This document shows positions 46,644 to 56,969 of a DNA stretch of 64,000 bases, one piece after another. The notes under the pieces are model-generated. The model made no database searches. It saw only the letters and a list, made by a program, of their open reading frames with translations, and was not told the origin of the DNA. Source of the stretch: Flavobacteriales bacterium (lineage in GTDB: Bacteria > Bacteroidota > Bacteroidia > Flavobacteriales_D > Sanyastnellaceae); the NCBI GenBank assembly GCA_016722445.1, contig JADKIZ010000015.1, forward strand, positions 62,001 through 126,000. The letters run 5' to 3'. How positions within the stretch are numbered: the stretch's first letter is position 1; every line of letters begins with the position of its first letter. Position numbers and translations under genes: made by a program.

Positions 46644-47610
46644 ATGGGTAAGCACAAAACCGATTGGGTCTTGTTTGCTATTCTTTGTAGTTGGTTGGTT
46701 CTTAGTTTCAGCTGCTCTGATGCTGTAACGACGAAGCCTTCAACACAATCCTTATGGGTAGGTACTGCTGCGAATGAAATCCCTTATTATACTAGAAAAG
46801 ATGGACCGCTCATTTGGTATGGTCATGAATTAATTGCCAAAACTGCCAAGTATATAGGTCCAAAAGGAACCGTTCTGCATATTACGAATGGTATGAATTG
46901 CCAAAACTGTCACTTGGATGCGGGCACAAGACCTTGGGGGAATAATTACGGTGCCGTATATGCGAATTATCCCAAATTCAGAGATCGCTCCGGCACAGTT
47001 GAAACCATTTACAAAAGAATTAATGATTGCATTGAAAGAAGTTTAAATGGAAAACCGCTAGATACTTTATCAAAAGAAATACAAGCAATCGCTGCATACA
47101 TCAATTGGTTAGAGAAGATGTACCCAAAGGAACCAAACCTGCTGGCTCGGGTATTCAGGATCTACCTTTTCTTACAAGAGCAGCCGATCCCGTTCAAGGT
47201 AAAACCGTTTATATCCAAAAATGCCAACGTTGTCACGGTGCAAATGGTCAAGGCCAATTCATGCAAGGTGATTCAATGTATCAATATCCTCCTTTATGGG
47301 GGCCACATAGTTACAATACGGGAGCTGGATTATACCGATTGTCGAGATTAGCTGGTTTGTAAAAAACAATATGCCTTTTGAAACAGCGTATCATGCATCA
47401 CAGTTAAGCAATGAAGAAGCTTGGGATGTGGCCGCTTTTGTGAACACACAATCAAGACCAATGATGAATATCAGTCATGATTGGCCTAATATCTCCAAAA
47501 AACCATTTGATCATCCCTTTGGTCCGTATACCGATACCTTTAGTGTTCACCAACATCAATTAGGCCCTTTTGGAGTGATTAAAACTTACCATGAAAACAA
47601 TAAACATTGA
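46644..47610 (+). CDS. TsdA-like dihaem cytochrome c, likely thiosulfate dehydrogenase (frameshifted)
   Basis: About 320 residues; breaks near 47105 and 47355. The N-terminal hydrophobic stretch with SFSCSD looks like a lipobox, so it is exported and probably membrane-anchored. Two haem-binding motifs are visible: CQNCH (46899-46913) and CQRCH (47222-47236). GMNCQNCHLDAGTRPWGNNYGAVYANYPKFRDRSGTVETIYKRINDCIERSLNGKPL is very close to TsdA. The family oxidises two thiosulfates to tetrathionate or runs the reverse reaction. Electrons would go to a periplasmic cytochrome. Confidence 0.85.
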
Positions 47611-47647
47611 TGATTCAATTCGTATTTTTATTTTAAACCCAATTTAT

Positions 47648-48051
47648 ATGCGCCGCCTTTTATTTTTATTCGCATTTACTTGCATAGCTCTCTCAACTTT
47701 AAAAGCACAACATCGTATTGTTTGGGATATTCCACAAGGTGATACTGCAGCACAGCGAGGATTATATAAACAAATCAATAATGTATTGACTGCAGCACCA
47801 GAAACAAAAATTGAAGTCGTATTTCATGGCAATGCAGTTTATGCCATGCTCAAGGATACGGGCTATTTTAAAGAACAAATTCTTGACTTACACAAAAAAG
47901 GAGTATTGCTCGAGTTTTGTAACAATTCCTTAAAGGAAGAAATATTAATTTATCAAGAGTGATTCCTGAAGCAGTGGTGGTACCAGTTGCGGCATTAGAA
48001 CTCGCCATGAAACAGGAAGAAGGTTGGAGTTATTTAAAAGCAGGTAATTAG
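47648..48051 (+). CDS. Exported DsrE-family protein (frameshifted)
   Basis: About 134 residues from ATG 47648, with a break near 47945. Signal peptide MRRLLFLFAFTCIALSTLKAQ. The DsrE fold follows: HRIVWDIPQGDTAAQRGLYKQINNVLTAAPETKIEVVFHGNAVYAML, LHKKGVLLEFCNNSLKE and VPVAALELAMKQEEGWSYLKAG. The Cys in FCNNS is at the position of the sulfur-carrying Cys of DsrE proteins. An upstream in-frame ATG (47591) would overlap the previous gene and bury the signal peptide, so 47648 is preferred. Confidence 0.8.
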
Positions 48052-48062
48052 GATACATAAAA

Positions 48063-48093
48063 TGGCCTTTATCACTATGACGGATAAAGGCCA
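48063..48093. terminator. Bidirectional terminator between convergent DsrE genes
   Basis: An 11-bp perfect stem TGGCCTTTATC / GATAAAGGCCA with a 9-nt loop. Confidence 0.65.
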
Positions 48094-48159
48094 GGATCTT
48101 CCTTCGGCAAAGAGAACTAAATACCGAAGTAAGATTTTAAATAAGTACGGATGCTTATT

Positions 48160-48641
48160 CTAGATAAATAACATGTGCACACCTTCACCTTCACTCTTCT
48201 TATAAAAATCTCCAACGGTGATGATATCGTTTACACCTTCGTATAAATCGTCTTTTTTATAGTGGAACATATCAAAAGCAAGTTTACAAGCCCACATTTT
48301 TACGCTGGATGCGGATAAAATATCCAGAAACTCTGAATTTCAGGCATATCAACTTTTTCCATTTCTTTTTTCATCATAGAAGTTGCAAGAGCTTCCATGC
48401 CTGGTAAACCACCTAACATGGTAGGCATATGCATTGAAGGATTACCTACAGTAGCAATATGCAAATGTTCTAATTTCTTTTTATGCACCGCTTCTAATCC
48501 AAAGAAAGTAAAAAACATTTCGGCTTCAATCCCTTCCATTCTTGCTCCATTAGCTAATACAAATGCTGCATATACGTTCTCTAATGTTCCTTTAGAGAGA
48601 ATGATCATCATTTTCTTGATTGCACCTTTATTTTCATTCAT
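48160..48641 (-). CDS. DsrE/DsrF-like family protein, cytoplasmic (frameshifted)
   Basis: About 161 residues with a break near 48315. KKMMIILSKGTLENVYAAFVLANGARMEGIEAEMFFTFFGLEAVHKKK and the Met/Gly-rich GNPSMHMPTMLGGLPGMEALATSMMKKEMEKVDMP segment are typical of the DsrE-like peroxiredoxin-fold proteins of sulfur metabolism. The restored tail contains SASSVKMWACKLAFDMF with the conserved Cys. It probably passes persulfide sulfur to the neighbouring DsrC-like protein. Confidence 0.85.
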
Positions 48642-48661
48642 GACTGATAATTTTTAAATGA

Positions 48662-48969
48662 TTAAATACAACTTGCAGGTTTAGGAATACCCGCAATTTT
48701 AGTCGCCGTTTTTAATGGGGCATTGGGAATAAAGCATAAAATTCTTTGATATCCACTACGCCGCTTTTACCCACACGACGAATACTCAAAGCCACTTGAT
48801 TTTTCTGTTCTGTCTGTAAATACTTCACCACTTCCCAATGACGGGGTGTTAAAACTAACTCTGCTTCAGCAGCAAGTGCTTCTCCTACCTGTTCGTTCCA
48901 TTGACTGAAATCAGTTAAGTAACCTTCTTCGTTTACGGTAATGGTTTTACCGGCAATTGTTTTTTCCAT
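48662..48969 (-). CDS. DsrC/TusE-family sulfur carrier (frameshifted near end)
   Basis: About 102 residues; after a break near 48725 the tail reads LFPNAPLKTATKIAGIPKPASCI. MEKTIAGKTITVNEEGYLTDFSQWNEQVGEALAAEAE and LTPRHWEVVKYLQTEQ are DsrC hallmarks. The C-terminal arm keeps the penultimate Cys (Cys-A), but the upstream Cys-B of dissimilatory DsrC (about 10 residues before it) is Ala or Lys here, so it is of the TusE-like or sulfur-carrier type rather than a DsrAB partner. Gene order with the DsrE genes and SQR suggests transfer of persulfide from sulfide oxidation. Confidence 0.85.
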
Positions 48970-48994
48970 AAAATGGTTTTTATTGTTTGATGTA

Positions 48995-50222
48995 TTAATT
49001 ATAATGTTTACCAGATTCGCTCATTGTTGCAGACACAAAAGGTATATGTGTTCCTTTGAGTAATACATTCCAGTAAATCCAACGGAATGCCAGTTTACCC
49101 ATATGATTCATTCTACTTTCTTTTAATAAACGCAATGGGCCGATACCTGCAAAAGGAAAACCTCCTTCTACGGGTTCATGCGTATAATTGAAATCGATTA
49201 ATAGTGCTTTACCACCACCTGTTTCAATAAAGCAGTTAGCATGACCATCAAATTCTTCTTTTAAAGGTTCACCTTTAATATAACGGAGAATATTTTCAGG
49301 AGGATCTCTGCTTCAAAATGCGCTACTGATCCCGCTTTAGAAGCAGGAATATTACTTGCATCACCTAACACAAATACATTTGTATACTCTTTTGATTGCA
49401 ATGTTGCTTTATGCGTAGGTACATAGTTCAGATCGTCGCCCATACCAGATCTTTCCATTAATTCATCACCTTTATTGGTAGGTACCGTTACTAAAATATC
49501 AAAGGGCACTTCCTTGCCACCATAGTCAATGATTTTCTTGTTTTCATTATCGACTTGCTCAATAGCAAAATCACTTTGGATTTGAATGCCTTTTTCATGG
49601 AGCAAATGTTCTAGTGCTTCAGTTGCTTTAGGTTTTGTAAAAGCGCCACTCAGTGGAGTTAAGTAATCTCAACTTTATCCCGCATATGTTTATGCTTGAA
49701 AAAGAATCCGCAAGAAATGCAAATTCAAGTGGGGCTACAGGGCATTTAATCGGCATTTCGGTAATATGTACTACCAGTTTGCTGCCTTCCAGTCTCTTAA
49801 TTTATTCCTTAACGCGAGTGACCCTTCGAATGTATAAAAATCAAAAACTGATTTTTGCCATTCAGATCCTTTCATGCCTTCAGTTTCTTCAGGAGCAATT
49901 TTGCACCTGTTGCAACAATCAGGATATCATATTTCAATTCTTCGCCAGTACTTAATTCAATTTTATTTTCTGTTGGATGAATACGCGCAATTTTTTGACG
50001 GATTAGTTCCACATCTTTGGAATAAATTCATCAATTGTTTTTACAATATCCTCTGGTGTATATATATCAAAAGGTAAAAACAAATACCCTGGCTGATAAT
50101 GATGTTCATCTTTTTCATCAATAATCGTAATATGCCAGTCGGGTTTTTTTTAAATCACGATGCAAATGATTGGCCATCATTGTACCTGCGGTACCTGCTC
50201 CAAGAATGACTAAATTTTTCAT
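48995..50222 (-). CDS. sqr: Sulfide:quinone oxidoreductase-like flavoprotein (frameshifted)
   Basis: About 410 residues; breaks near 50150, 50020, 49870, 49690 and 49300. N-terminal FAD-binding MKNLVILGAGTAGTMMANHLHRDL, then DEKDEHHYQPGYLFLPF typical of SQR, PIKCPVAPLEFAFLADSFF with the active Cys, VTVPTNKGDELMERSGMGDDLNYVPT and VFVLGDASNIPASKAGSVAHFEAEIL. The C-terminus has an amphipathic region (NHMGKLAFRWIYWNVLLKG) expected for monotopic membrane binding. It oxidises sulfide to persulfide or polysulfide and reduces quinone. Confidence 0.87.
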
Positions 50223-50304
50223 GTGTTTGTTGTTGATTGAATACAACACAAAATTCAATCAGAAAACACAGCCAAATCATGATTTTACAACATTCAAAGG
50301 ATGA

Positions 50305-50337
50305 TGTTTGTCAATAAATAACTGATTGTTTGTCAAT
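50305..50337. repeat. Two direct repeats TGTTTGTCAAT 22 bp apart
   Basis: TGTTTGTCAAT occurs at 50305-50315 and 50327-50337 in the divergent promoter region between the SQR and CoA-disulfide reductase genes. A two-turn spacing suits a dimeric or cooperative regulator. Confidence 0.4.
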
Positions 50338-50359
50338 TTTTGCAAACTAGTTTCCTTGT

Positions 50360-50373
50360 GTGATATATGTCAC
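50360..50373 (-). promoter_or_regulatory. Crp/Fnr-type box in the divergent region, SQR side
   Basis: GTGATATATGTCAC is GTGAT-N4-GTCAC, a near-palindrome. No convincing -7 element at the standard distance was found for SQR. Confidence 0.5.
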
Positions 50374-50450
50374 CATAGAGTCCGTTTATTACCTCTAATA
50401 TTGTCGGTTTTTTTTCTCCAGGAATCAGCTTTTCAGGAACAGTTGCTTGT

Positions 50451-50464
50451 ATGATGAAAGTCAC
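50451..50464 (+). promoter_or_regulatory. Crp/Fnr-type box upstream of the CoA-disulfide reductase gene
   Basis: ATGATGAAAGTCAC fits TGAT-N4-GTCA. A perfect -7 box TACTTTTG lies at 50486-50493, about 29 bp from the centre of the palindrome, placing it near -41.5. Confidence 0.6.
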
Positions 50465-50514
50465 ACAATTCATTTTTACATCTTCTACTTTTGTTCCTGT
50501 TAAAAGATTACAAC

Positions 50515-52170
50515 ATGAAATACGTTATTATTGGAGCAGTTGCAGGAGGAGCTAGTACAGCAGCAAGCTTAAGAAGACTAGATGAACATGCAGAAATAGT
50601 CATCTTTGAAAAAGGAGAATATATATCCTATGCCAACTGCGGATTGCCTTATTATATTGGGGATGTTATCAAAGACAGAAATAAACTCTTTGTACAAACT
50701 GCCGCCGCATTTAATCAAAGATTCAATATTGATGTACGTGTAAGTACAGAAGTAACGCCATCAACCCTAGTTCAAAAACAATCACTGCTGTACATCAGTT
50801 AACTGGTAAAGTATATGATGAATCCTATGATAAACTCATTTTATCTCCTGGTGCCGAGCCAGTTCGTCCACCTTTACCTGGTATTGATACCCCGGGCATC
50901 TTTACATTAAGAAATGTAAAAGATACCGACTATATCAAAGCACACGTGCAACAACAGGGCATTAAAAAGCAGTGGTGATTGGTGCTGGTTTTATTGGGCT
51001 GGAAATGGCTGAGAATTTTCGTGACCTAGGGTTGGAAGTAACTATTATTGAAATGATCAACCAAGTGATGGCACCGGTTGATTATCCCATTGCAACCATT
51101 GTACAACAACATATCCGCTCGAAAGGTGTGGATCTTCGTTTAAACACTGCGGTGACTGGATTTGCTAAAACAATCAATCAATAGAAGTATCACTTAATAC
51201 CGAGAAGTATTAACTGCCGATATGGTGATTCTTTCAATTGTGTACGTCCGGATACAAAACTAGCCGTGAATGCCGGTTTAAAAATTGGCACAGCGCGTGG
51301 TATCTGGGTGAATGAATATCTGCAAACATCTGATCCTTCTATCTATGCTGTAGGTGATGCCATTGAATTTGAAAACCCCATTACACATCAATCAATGATT
51401 ACTTATTTGGCTGGACCTGCGAATAAGCAGGGTCGAATTTGTGCCAATAATGTAGTGCTAGGCAATGTGCAAACTTATAAAGGATCGATTAATACGGCGA
51501 TTGTGAAAGTTTTTGATATGACGGTTGCTACAGCAGGTACGGCATCCAAACATTTAACTACTGCTGATCAAACATAAATGTCAACAACACATAATGGTTC
51601 ACATGCTTCGTATTACCCTGGATCAAAACAAATGACCATTCAAATTGCGTTTTCACCTGATAATGGTCAGCTATATAGTGCCCAAATTGCAGGATTTGAT
51701 GGCGTTGATAAACGACTGGATATTTTATCTACCTATATCAAACAGCAAAAAACGATTTATGATTTGATTGAGTTTGAACATGCTTATGCACTCCCTATTC
51801 TTCTGCAAAGGATCCCGTAAACATGGCAGGATTTGTTGCTGAAAATATTTTATTAGAACGCTTAAAAGTGTTTTACTGGAATCAGATGGATCAAATTCAA
51901 CCTGAGGATCTCTTGATAGATGTACGCCGGAAAGATGAGTATGATACAGGCAAAATTGGCAATGCGATCAATCTGCCAGTTGATGAACTTCGAAGCAGAT
52001 TGTCGGAAATTCCGAAAGACAAGAAAATCTTTATTTACTGTGAAGCAGGTCTAAGGGGTTATCTCGCACAACGAATTTTGAAGCAAAATGGATTTTCATC
52101 AGTGGCTAATTTATCTGGCGGATATCATAGTTGGAAAGATTGTACCACAGAAGCGGGTTTGCTCAAATAA
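50515..52170 (+). CDS. CoA-disulfide reductase fused to a rhodanese domain (frameshifted)
   Basis: About 550 residues; breaks near 50770, 50968, 51185-51230, 51577 and 51815. YVIIGAVAGGASTAASLRRLDEHAEIVIFEKGEYISYANCGLPYYIG holds the FAD loop and the active Cys of CoA-disulfide/persulfide reductases (SYANCGLPYYIG). VVIGAGFIGLEMAENFRDLGLEVTIIE is the NAD(P)H-binding fold. The C-terminal rhodanese domain reads LLIDVRRKDEYDTGKIGNAINLPVDELRSRL and IFIYCEAGLRGYLAQRIL with its own Cys. Such CoADR-Rhd enzymes reduce CoA persulfide or polysulfide. ATG 50515 matches the family start. Confidence 0.9.
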
Positions 52171-52218
52171 ACATCCTGATTTATTTAGTAGAAAAGGAGA
52201 CTGAAATCAATCCTCTCC

Positions 52219-52226
52219 TACCTTTG
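52219..52226 (+). promoter_or_regulatory. -7 box of the heme A synthase gene
   Basis: TACCTTTG matches TAnnTTTG and ends 8 bp before the ATG at 52235. No TTTG was found at -33. Confidence 0.4.
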
Positions 52227-52234
52227 CATGCGTT

Positions 52235-53361
52235 ATGATGCAACATTCCCCCTCTCACAAAGCCGTCAGCAATTGGTTGCTCTTTGGTGTGTTTATGTTA
52301 ATAGTACAAATCCTGTTAGGTGGTATTACCCGATTAACTGGTTCTGGTTTGTCGATTACCGAATGGGATGTGGTAACCGGCAGTTTGCCACCCCTCAATC
52401 AAACAGCTTGGTTACAGGAATTTGATAAATATAAAGCCACTCCGCAGTTTAAATTACTCAACACCGATTTTACTTTAAGCAATTTTAAATTCATCTTTTT
52501 CTGGGAATGGTTTCATCGCTTATGGGCAAGGGTGATGGGAATGGTCTTTGCTGTTGGCTTTATCTATTTCATGGTTCGTGGTGCCTTTAAAAAGAAATGG
52601 TGAAGCCATTGGTGATTTTATTCTTGCTGGGTGCTTTACAAGGAGCAGTTGGCTGGATCATGGTAGCGAGTGGATTAGTTGGTGATGCCGTGTATGTAAA
52701 GCCAACTCGTTTAGCCTTACACTTTATTCTTGCGATGGGATTATTATCCTATACATTTTGGTTCGTGCTTCAACTAAAAGTAAAAAAAGAACAAATTGCT
52801 GTTCATCGTTCTGCTTTTAATTTTACACTTGTTATCCTTTTTGTAGTTGTACTTCAACTCCTATTTGGTGCTTTAATGGCTGGTCATAAAGCCGCCACCG
52901 CTGCTGCTACTTGGCCAACCATCAACAATGAATGGATTCCAACTGCCTTATTTAAAGATTCCCCTTGGCTGATCAATTTCATTGAAAATAAAATCACGAT
53001 CCACTTTTTCCATCGTGGTCTTGCATATCTACTCATTATCTTGGTAACAGCCTGGTATTTTTATACCGTCAAAATAAAAGCTTCGGGTTTGTTTCAGGCA
53101 ACACGTTTTATTCCATTAGCCCTACTCCTATTACAAGCTGTTTTAGGAATTATTGCTGTATTGGCTTCCATTAAAATTATTCCCAATAAATGGGGTTTAT
53201 ATGAATGGATCGCGCAATTACATCAACTGGCGGGTATGTGTTTATTGCTGAGTTTGGTTTTGGGCACTTTATCTCATAAGACAAAAATAATTGGCACAAT
53301 CAATTTACAGAAGCAGCGTTCAAGAAAGAAATCCTTTCTTTTCAGTAACTTCTGCCCATGA
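52235..53361 (+). CDS. ctaA: Heme A synthase (CtaA/COX15 family, frameshifted)
   Basis: About 375 residues with a break near 52600 and an uncertain C-terminal tail after 53290. NWLLFGVFMLIVQILLGGITRLTGSGLSITEWDVVTGSLPP is the family's N-terminal signature; FFWEWFHRLWARVMGM contains the EFFHR-like conserved His, LHFILAMGLLSYTFW and FFHRGLAYLLIILV supply further haem-ligand His residues, and LHQLAGMCLLLSLVLGTL the last. Eight membrane segments. It oxidises heme O to heme A for cytochrome c oxidase, showing aerobic respiration. Confidence 0.9.
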
Positions 53362-55576
53362 AAAAATACCTGCAGCTGATATGGTACTCTTTTCCCGTAC
53401 AATTGATTTTTCTGCATTTCAGAAAATATCAACTGCTATTGCTGTTTTGGTTTTTATTAGGCAGTGCCGTTAGCGGTGGATTCATGCATCATTTTGGTGC
53501 CGACTCCTTGTTTTTATCCCCTGAATATTTGGGATCTGTCAACTTTTTCAGTGCTTTTTTTGTGGGAATGGCTTTTGGTGGTTTTATGATGAGTTGGAAT
53601 ATTACCACCTTTATCCTTTAGTAATTATTTCAGTTTTCTGGCAACTACTTCCAAGCCATTCTTAAAATATTGTATCAATAATGCAGGCATTCCAATTTTA
53701 TTTTTAATCAATTACTTTATTCAACTAATTCGATTTGATCGTTTCAAAGAATTAATGGATACTGGTGAAATTCTCTGGATCGCAGGCGGATTTGTAGTAG
53801 GGCTGGTCTTGTTTATTAGTTTATCCATGTTGTATTTCTATGGTTCGAGAAAGCCATCCTTCGGAATATGCAACCCATGCTCAGCAATCCGCAAAAATTT
53901 ATGGCCCAATTTAAACCCGGTGCCGTTGCGCATGATCATGACCCCGTAATACAAGTCCATTATTTTTCACCAACTTCATTCAAACTAAAAAACAAGAAAT
54001 GTAAAACATTATAGTAAAGTATTTCTGGATATGGTATTCAAGCGTCATCATTTTTCGGCAGTCATGGCTATTCTAATCGCTTTTATATTGCTAATCATCT
54101 ATGGCTTGTTTTAGATCATAGTTTATTACAACTTCCCGCCGCAGCCAGCATCTTTGTTTTCTTTGCTATACTCATTGCAGCTTCAGGAGCGCTGGCTTAT
54201 TGGCTCAATACCCGAGTATTCCAGTAGCATTACTCATCTTAATCGTATTTAATTTCTTGTTTCGATTTGAGTACATCGATATCCGTAACAAGGCTTTTGG
54301 CTTGAACTATGACGACAAAAGCAAAAGACCTGCTTATTCGCTTGCTTCAATGCTCAAGATTTGTAGTCCTGCCCAAATGCAGACTGATAGTTTAAAAATG
54401 ATTGCAATCCTCAACAAATGGAAGGCAAAACAAGCAGCGGATAAACCTATACTTTATATCCTCAATGTAAGTGGGGGTGGTAATCGTTCTGCTACATTCA
54501 CCGTTAATGTGATGAGTAAACTCGATAGTTTATTAGGCGGTGAGCTGATGAAAAAAACATTTCTGTTTTCGGGAGCATCGGGTGGTATGCTTGGTGCTAC
54601 CTATTATCGAGAATTATATCGACAACAATTAAAAGGGAAAAAAGTAGATCGTTCCAATGTAATCATGGCAGACAATATTGCCAAGGATTTACTCAACCCT
54701 GTATTCTCCGCTTATGTAACTCGAGACTTAGTAGCACCAGCACAAAAATTTTCAGTTGGACCTTACCGCTATGTAAAAGATCGGGCATTTGCCTTTGAAC
54801 AACAGTTCAATGCCAACACTGGCAGTTTTTTATCTGATCGCTTAATCGATTACCAAGCAGAAGAAACCAATGCTATAATTCCCATTGGATTATTTGCTTC
54901 TACGGTTTCACAGGATGGTAGAAAATTGATGATTTGCACCCAACCCATTCGTTTTTTAATGCGCCCGCAGATAGATAGCGCTACAGGTATATTAGCCGAT
55001 CCTGATGCGATTGATTATGCCGCTTTTTTCAATGAGTTGAATCCTTATAATCTTCGAATCTTGACTGCATTAAGAATGAATGCAACATTTCCATATGTAT
55101 TACCCAATGTATGGTTACCTACAAGACCCATTGTAGACGTAATGGATGCAGGTTTAAGAGACAATTACGGACAAGAAATTACGCTTCGTTTTTTACATGT
55201 ATTCAGCGATTGGATCAAAACCAATACGGCTGGTGTCGCTTTTATTCAAATTAGAGATCGCAAAAAAGGTGAATGGAATGAAGATCTTACAGAGCCGAGC
55301 ATCGGTGATATCTTATATAAACCCGTCACCACCCTTCAATACAATTTTTATAAAGTACAGGATTATATGCAGGAAAGTATGATCAGTTATAGTGTGCGCA
55401 ATATTCCACTTCACCGATTTACTTTTATTTATCAACCCACGGAGAATAAGAAAGGAGCTGCTTTAAATTTTCATTTAACCACAAGGGAGAAAAAAGATAT
55501 TGCGAAAGCAGTTGAAGAAGAAAACAACCAAGCCGTTTTCAAACAATTACTGCAGTTTCAGCAGTCGACACATTAA
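53358..55576 (+). CDS. Patatin-like phospholipase with N-terminal membrane domain (frameshifted)
   Basis: About 740 residues; breaks near 53620, 53700-53760, 53870-53950, 54000-54060 and 54110-54220. The N-terminal third (MKKYLQLIWYSFPVQLIFLHFRKYQLLLLFWFLL, GGFMHHFGADSLFLSPEYLGSVNFFSAFFVGMAFGGFMMSWNITTFIL and later helices) is a multi-pass membrane part. The hydrolase part contains LYILNVSGGGNRSATFTVNVMSKL (oxyanion loop), KTFLFSGASGGMLGATYYRELY (nucleophile Ser in GASGG) and VDVMDAGLRDNYG (catalytic Asp). A lipid acyl hydrolase at the membrane. It ends 3 bp inside the convergent DAGK gene. Confidence 0.83.
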
Positions 55577-56467
55577 GGCATTAATAATTGATACGCTGCA
55601 GGAACAACTTTTATCTGAAACACCGATGCAGTTGCTTTTCCATCACCATCAATGTGAAAAGGTGCTTTCTGTGGATTCTGAATCTCTAAATCTGTTGTTT
55701 GGAAATAAGTAATTCCTCGACTTTTCTTGAGGTCTGTTGTAAACGTTCCAAAACGTATATGCCAGAGTATTTTATTAAAACCGTGAAAAGATTTTTTTTC
55801 TCCACTGCAACAATATCAAGTAAGCCATCTTGTATACTGGCTTTAGGCGCAATGGTAAAATGATTGCCGAATTGATTGCTATTCGCGATACTGATAAAAT
55901 ATGCATCTACCTGAAGATCCCTTTCTTTGGATTTCAATACAAATGGATAGGTTTTAATTCCCGTTAAATTTTCATAGTGAGCTGTGCATATTTCCAAAAA
56001 CCACGTTTGGTTTGTCCATCGAAATCATGCGCCACCTGCGCATCAAAACCAATACCACTCAGCATGCAGGAAAACTGATCATTGATTAAAAAGCCATCGA
56101 TTGGTTGCGCATTTCCTTTGAGGATGATTTCAAAATGCTTGATGGGGTTCGGTTGAAATCCCTGCTGCTAATGCCAATCCATTACCCGAACCTCTTGAAT
56201 AATCCCAAACCGAATGGGCATTTCTCTCAAGGCTGCGGTTACTGCACTGATGGTACCATCGCCACCAGCAATGATCAGATCCGTGATTTGTTCAGCGATG
56301 AGTTTTTCTTTCAATAACGCATAATTCGAATCAGCACGAGTCGGTTCAATGGCATACTGCAAACCTGCTGCATCCGCTTTTTGCTGGATCAGTTCTGATA
56401 AAGGTTGTCCTTTACGGGCACCTGCACGTGGGTTGAGTAAAAAAAGCGACGCTGCATAGCGTCGCAA
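55573..56467 (-). CDS. Diacylglycerol kinase-like lipid kinase (frameshifted)
   Basis: About 298 residues; breaks near 56180, 56090, 56000, 55760 and 55620. MRRYAASLFLLNPRAGARKG, then LIIAGGDGTISAVTAALREMPIRFGII with the nucleotide-binding GGDGT motif, and a C-terminal beta domain (YPFVLKSKERDLQVDAYFISIANSNQFGNHFTIAPKASIQDGLLDIVAVEK) as in the YegS/BmrU/DgkB group. It phosphorylates diacylglycerol or a related lipid. The first Met overlaps a hairpin (AGCGACGCT...AGCGTCGC) at the gene start. Confidence 0.87.
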
Positions 56468-56502
56468 AACTAATTGTGATTCTTTAAATAATCGTAAAGA
56501 TT

Positions 56503-56939
56503 TTATCGCACTGGATATAAAATATCCCGGTTATAGGCCCAAACAGCATTTTGCAGATGCTGATGTGCAATCCTTTAAAGATAGAACCAACAGCGCTGAT
56601 CACACTCCCGCTTATAATGACCGTTAATCCGGTTGAACGGTTTTTATTTTCTATGATCAAACCAGTAATTGATGTTGCCAAACCAATTAAAGGTAGAATA
56701 ACTCCCATCTGGTTGTTTTTCTTATAGCGTTGATAATACAAAGTAGCTTCTGGGGAAATAGTCATCAGTTGTCTTGTTGTTGACTGACTTATTCGATAAC
56801 CATCAACAAAAACACCATTTCCAATACGCATGGTTTTGGTGGTATAAGCACGGCGCATTGAATCAATATTCGTTTGCGCTGTAACAGCTGTAGCCATCAG
56901 CAAAACAAGTACGATAGGTATTAATTTCATATTGTTCAT
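56503..56939 (-). CDS. Membrane protein with 'VWAYNRD' C-terminus (frameshifted)
   Basis: About 145 residues; a break near 56575 shifts the last part, whose true frame reads IAHQHLQNAVWAYNRDILYPVR. Signal peptide MKLIPIVLVLLMATAVTAQ; KTMRIGNGVFVDGYRISQSTTRQLMTISPEATLYYQRYKKNNQMG; two hydrophobic helices (VILPLIGLATSITGLII and TVIISGSVISAVGSIF). The (A/V)WxYNRD end is widespread in small Bacteroidota proteins of unknown role. It lies between the DAGK and fabH genes on the same strand. Confidence 0.65.
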
Positions 56940-56969
56940 TTTGTAATGATAAAGATAAGCTGCAAGCCA

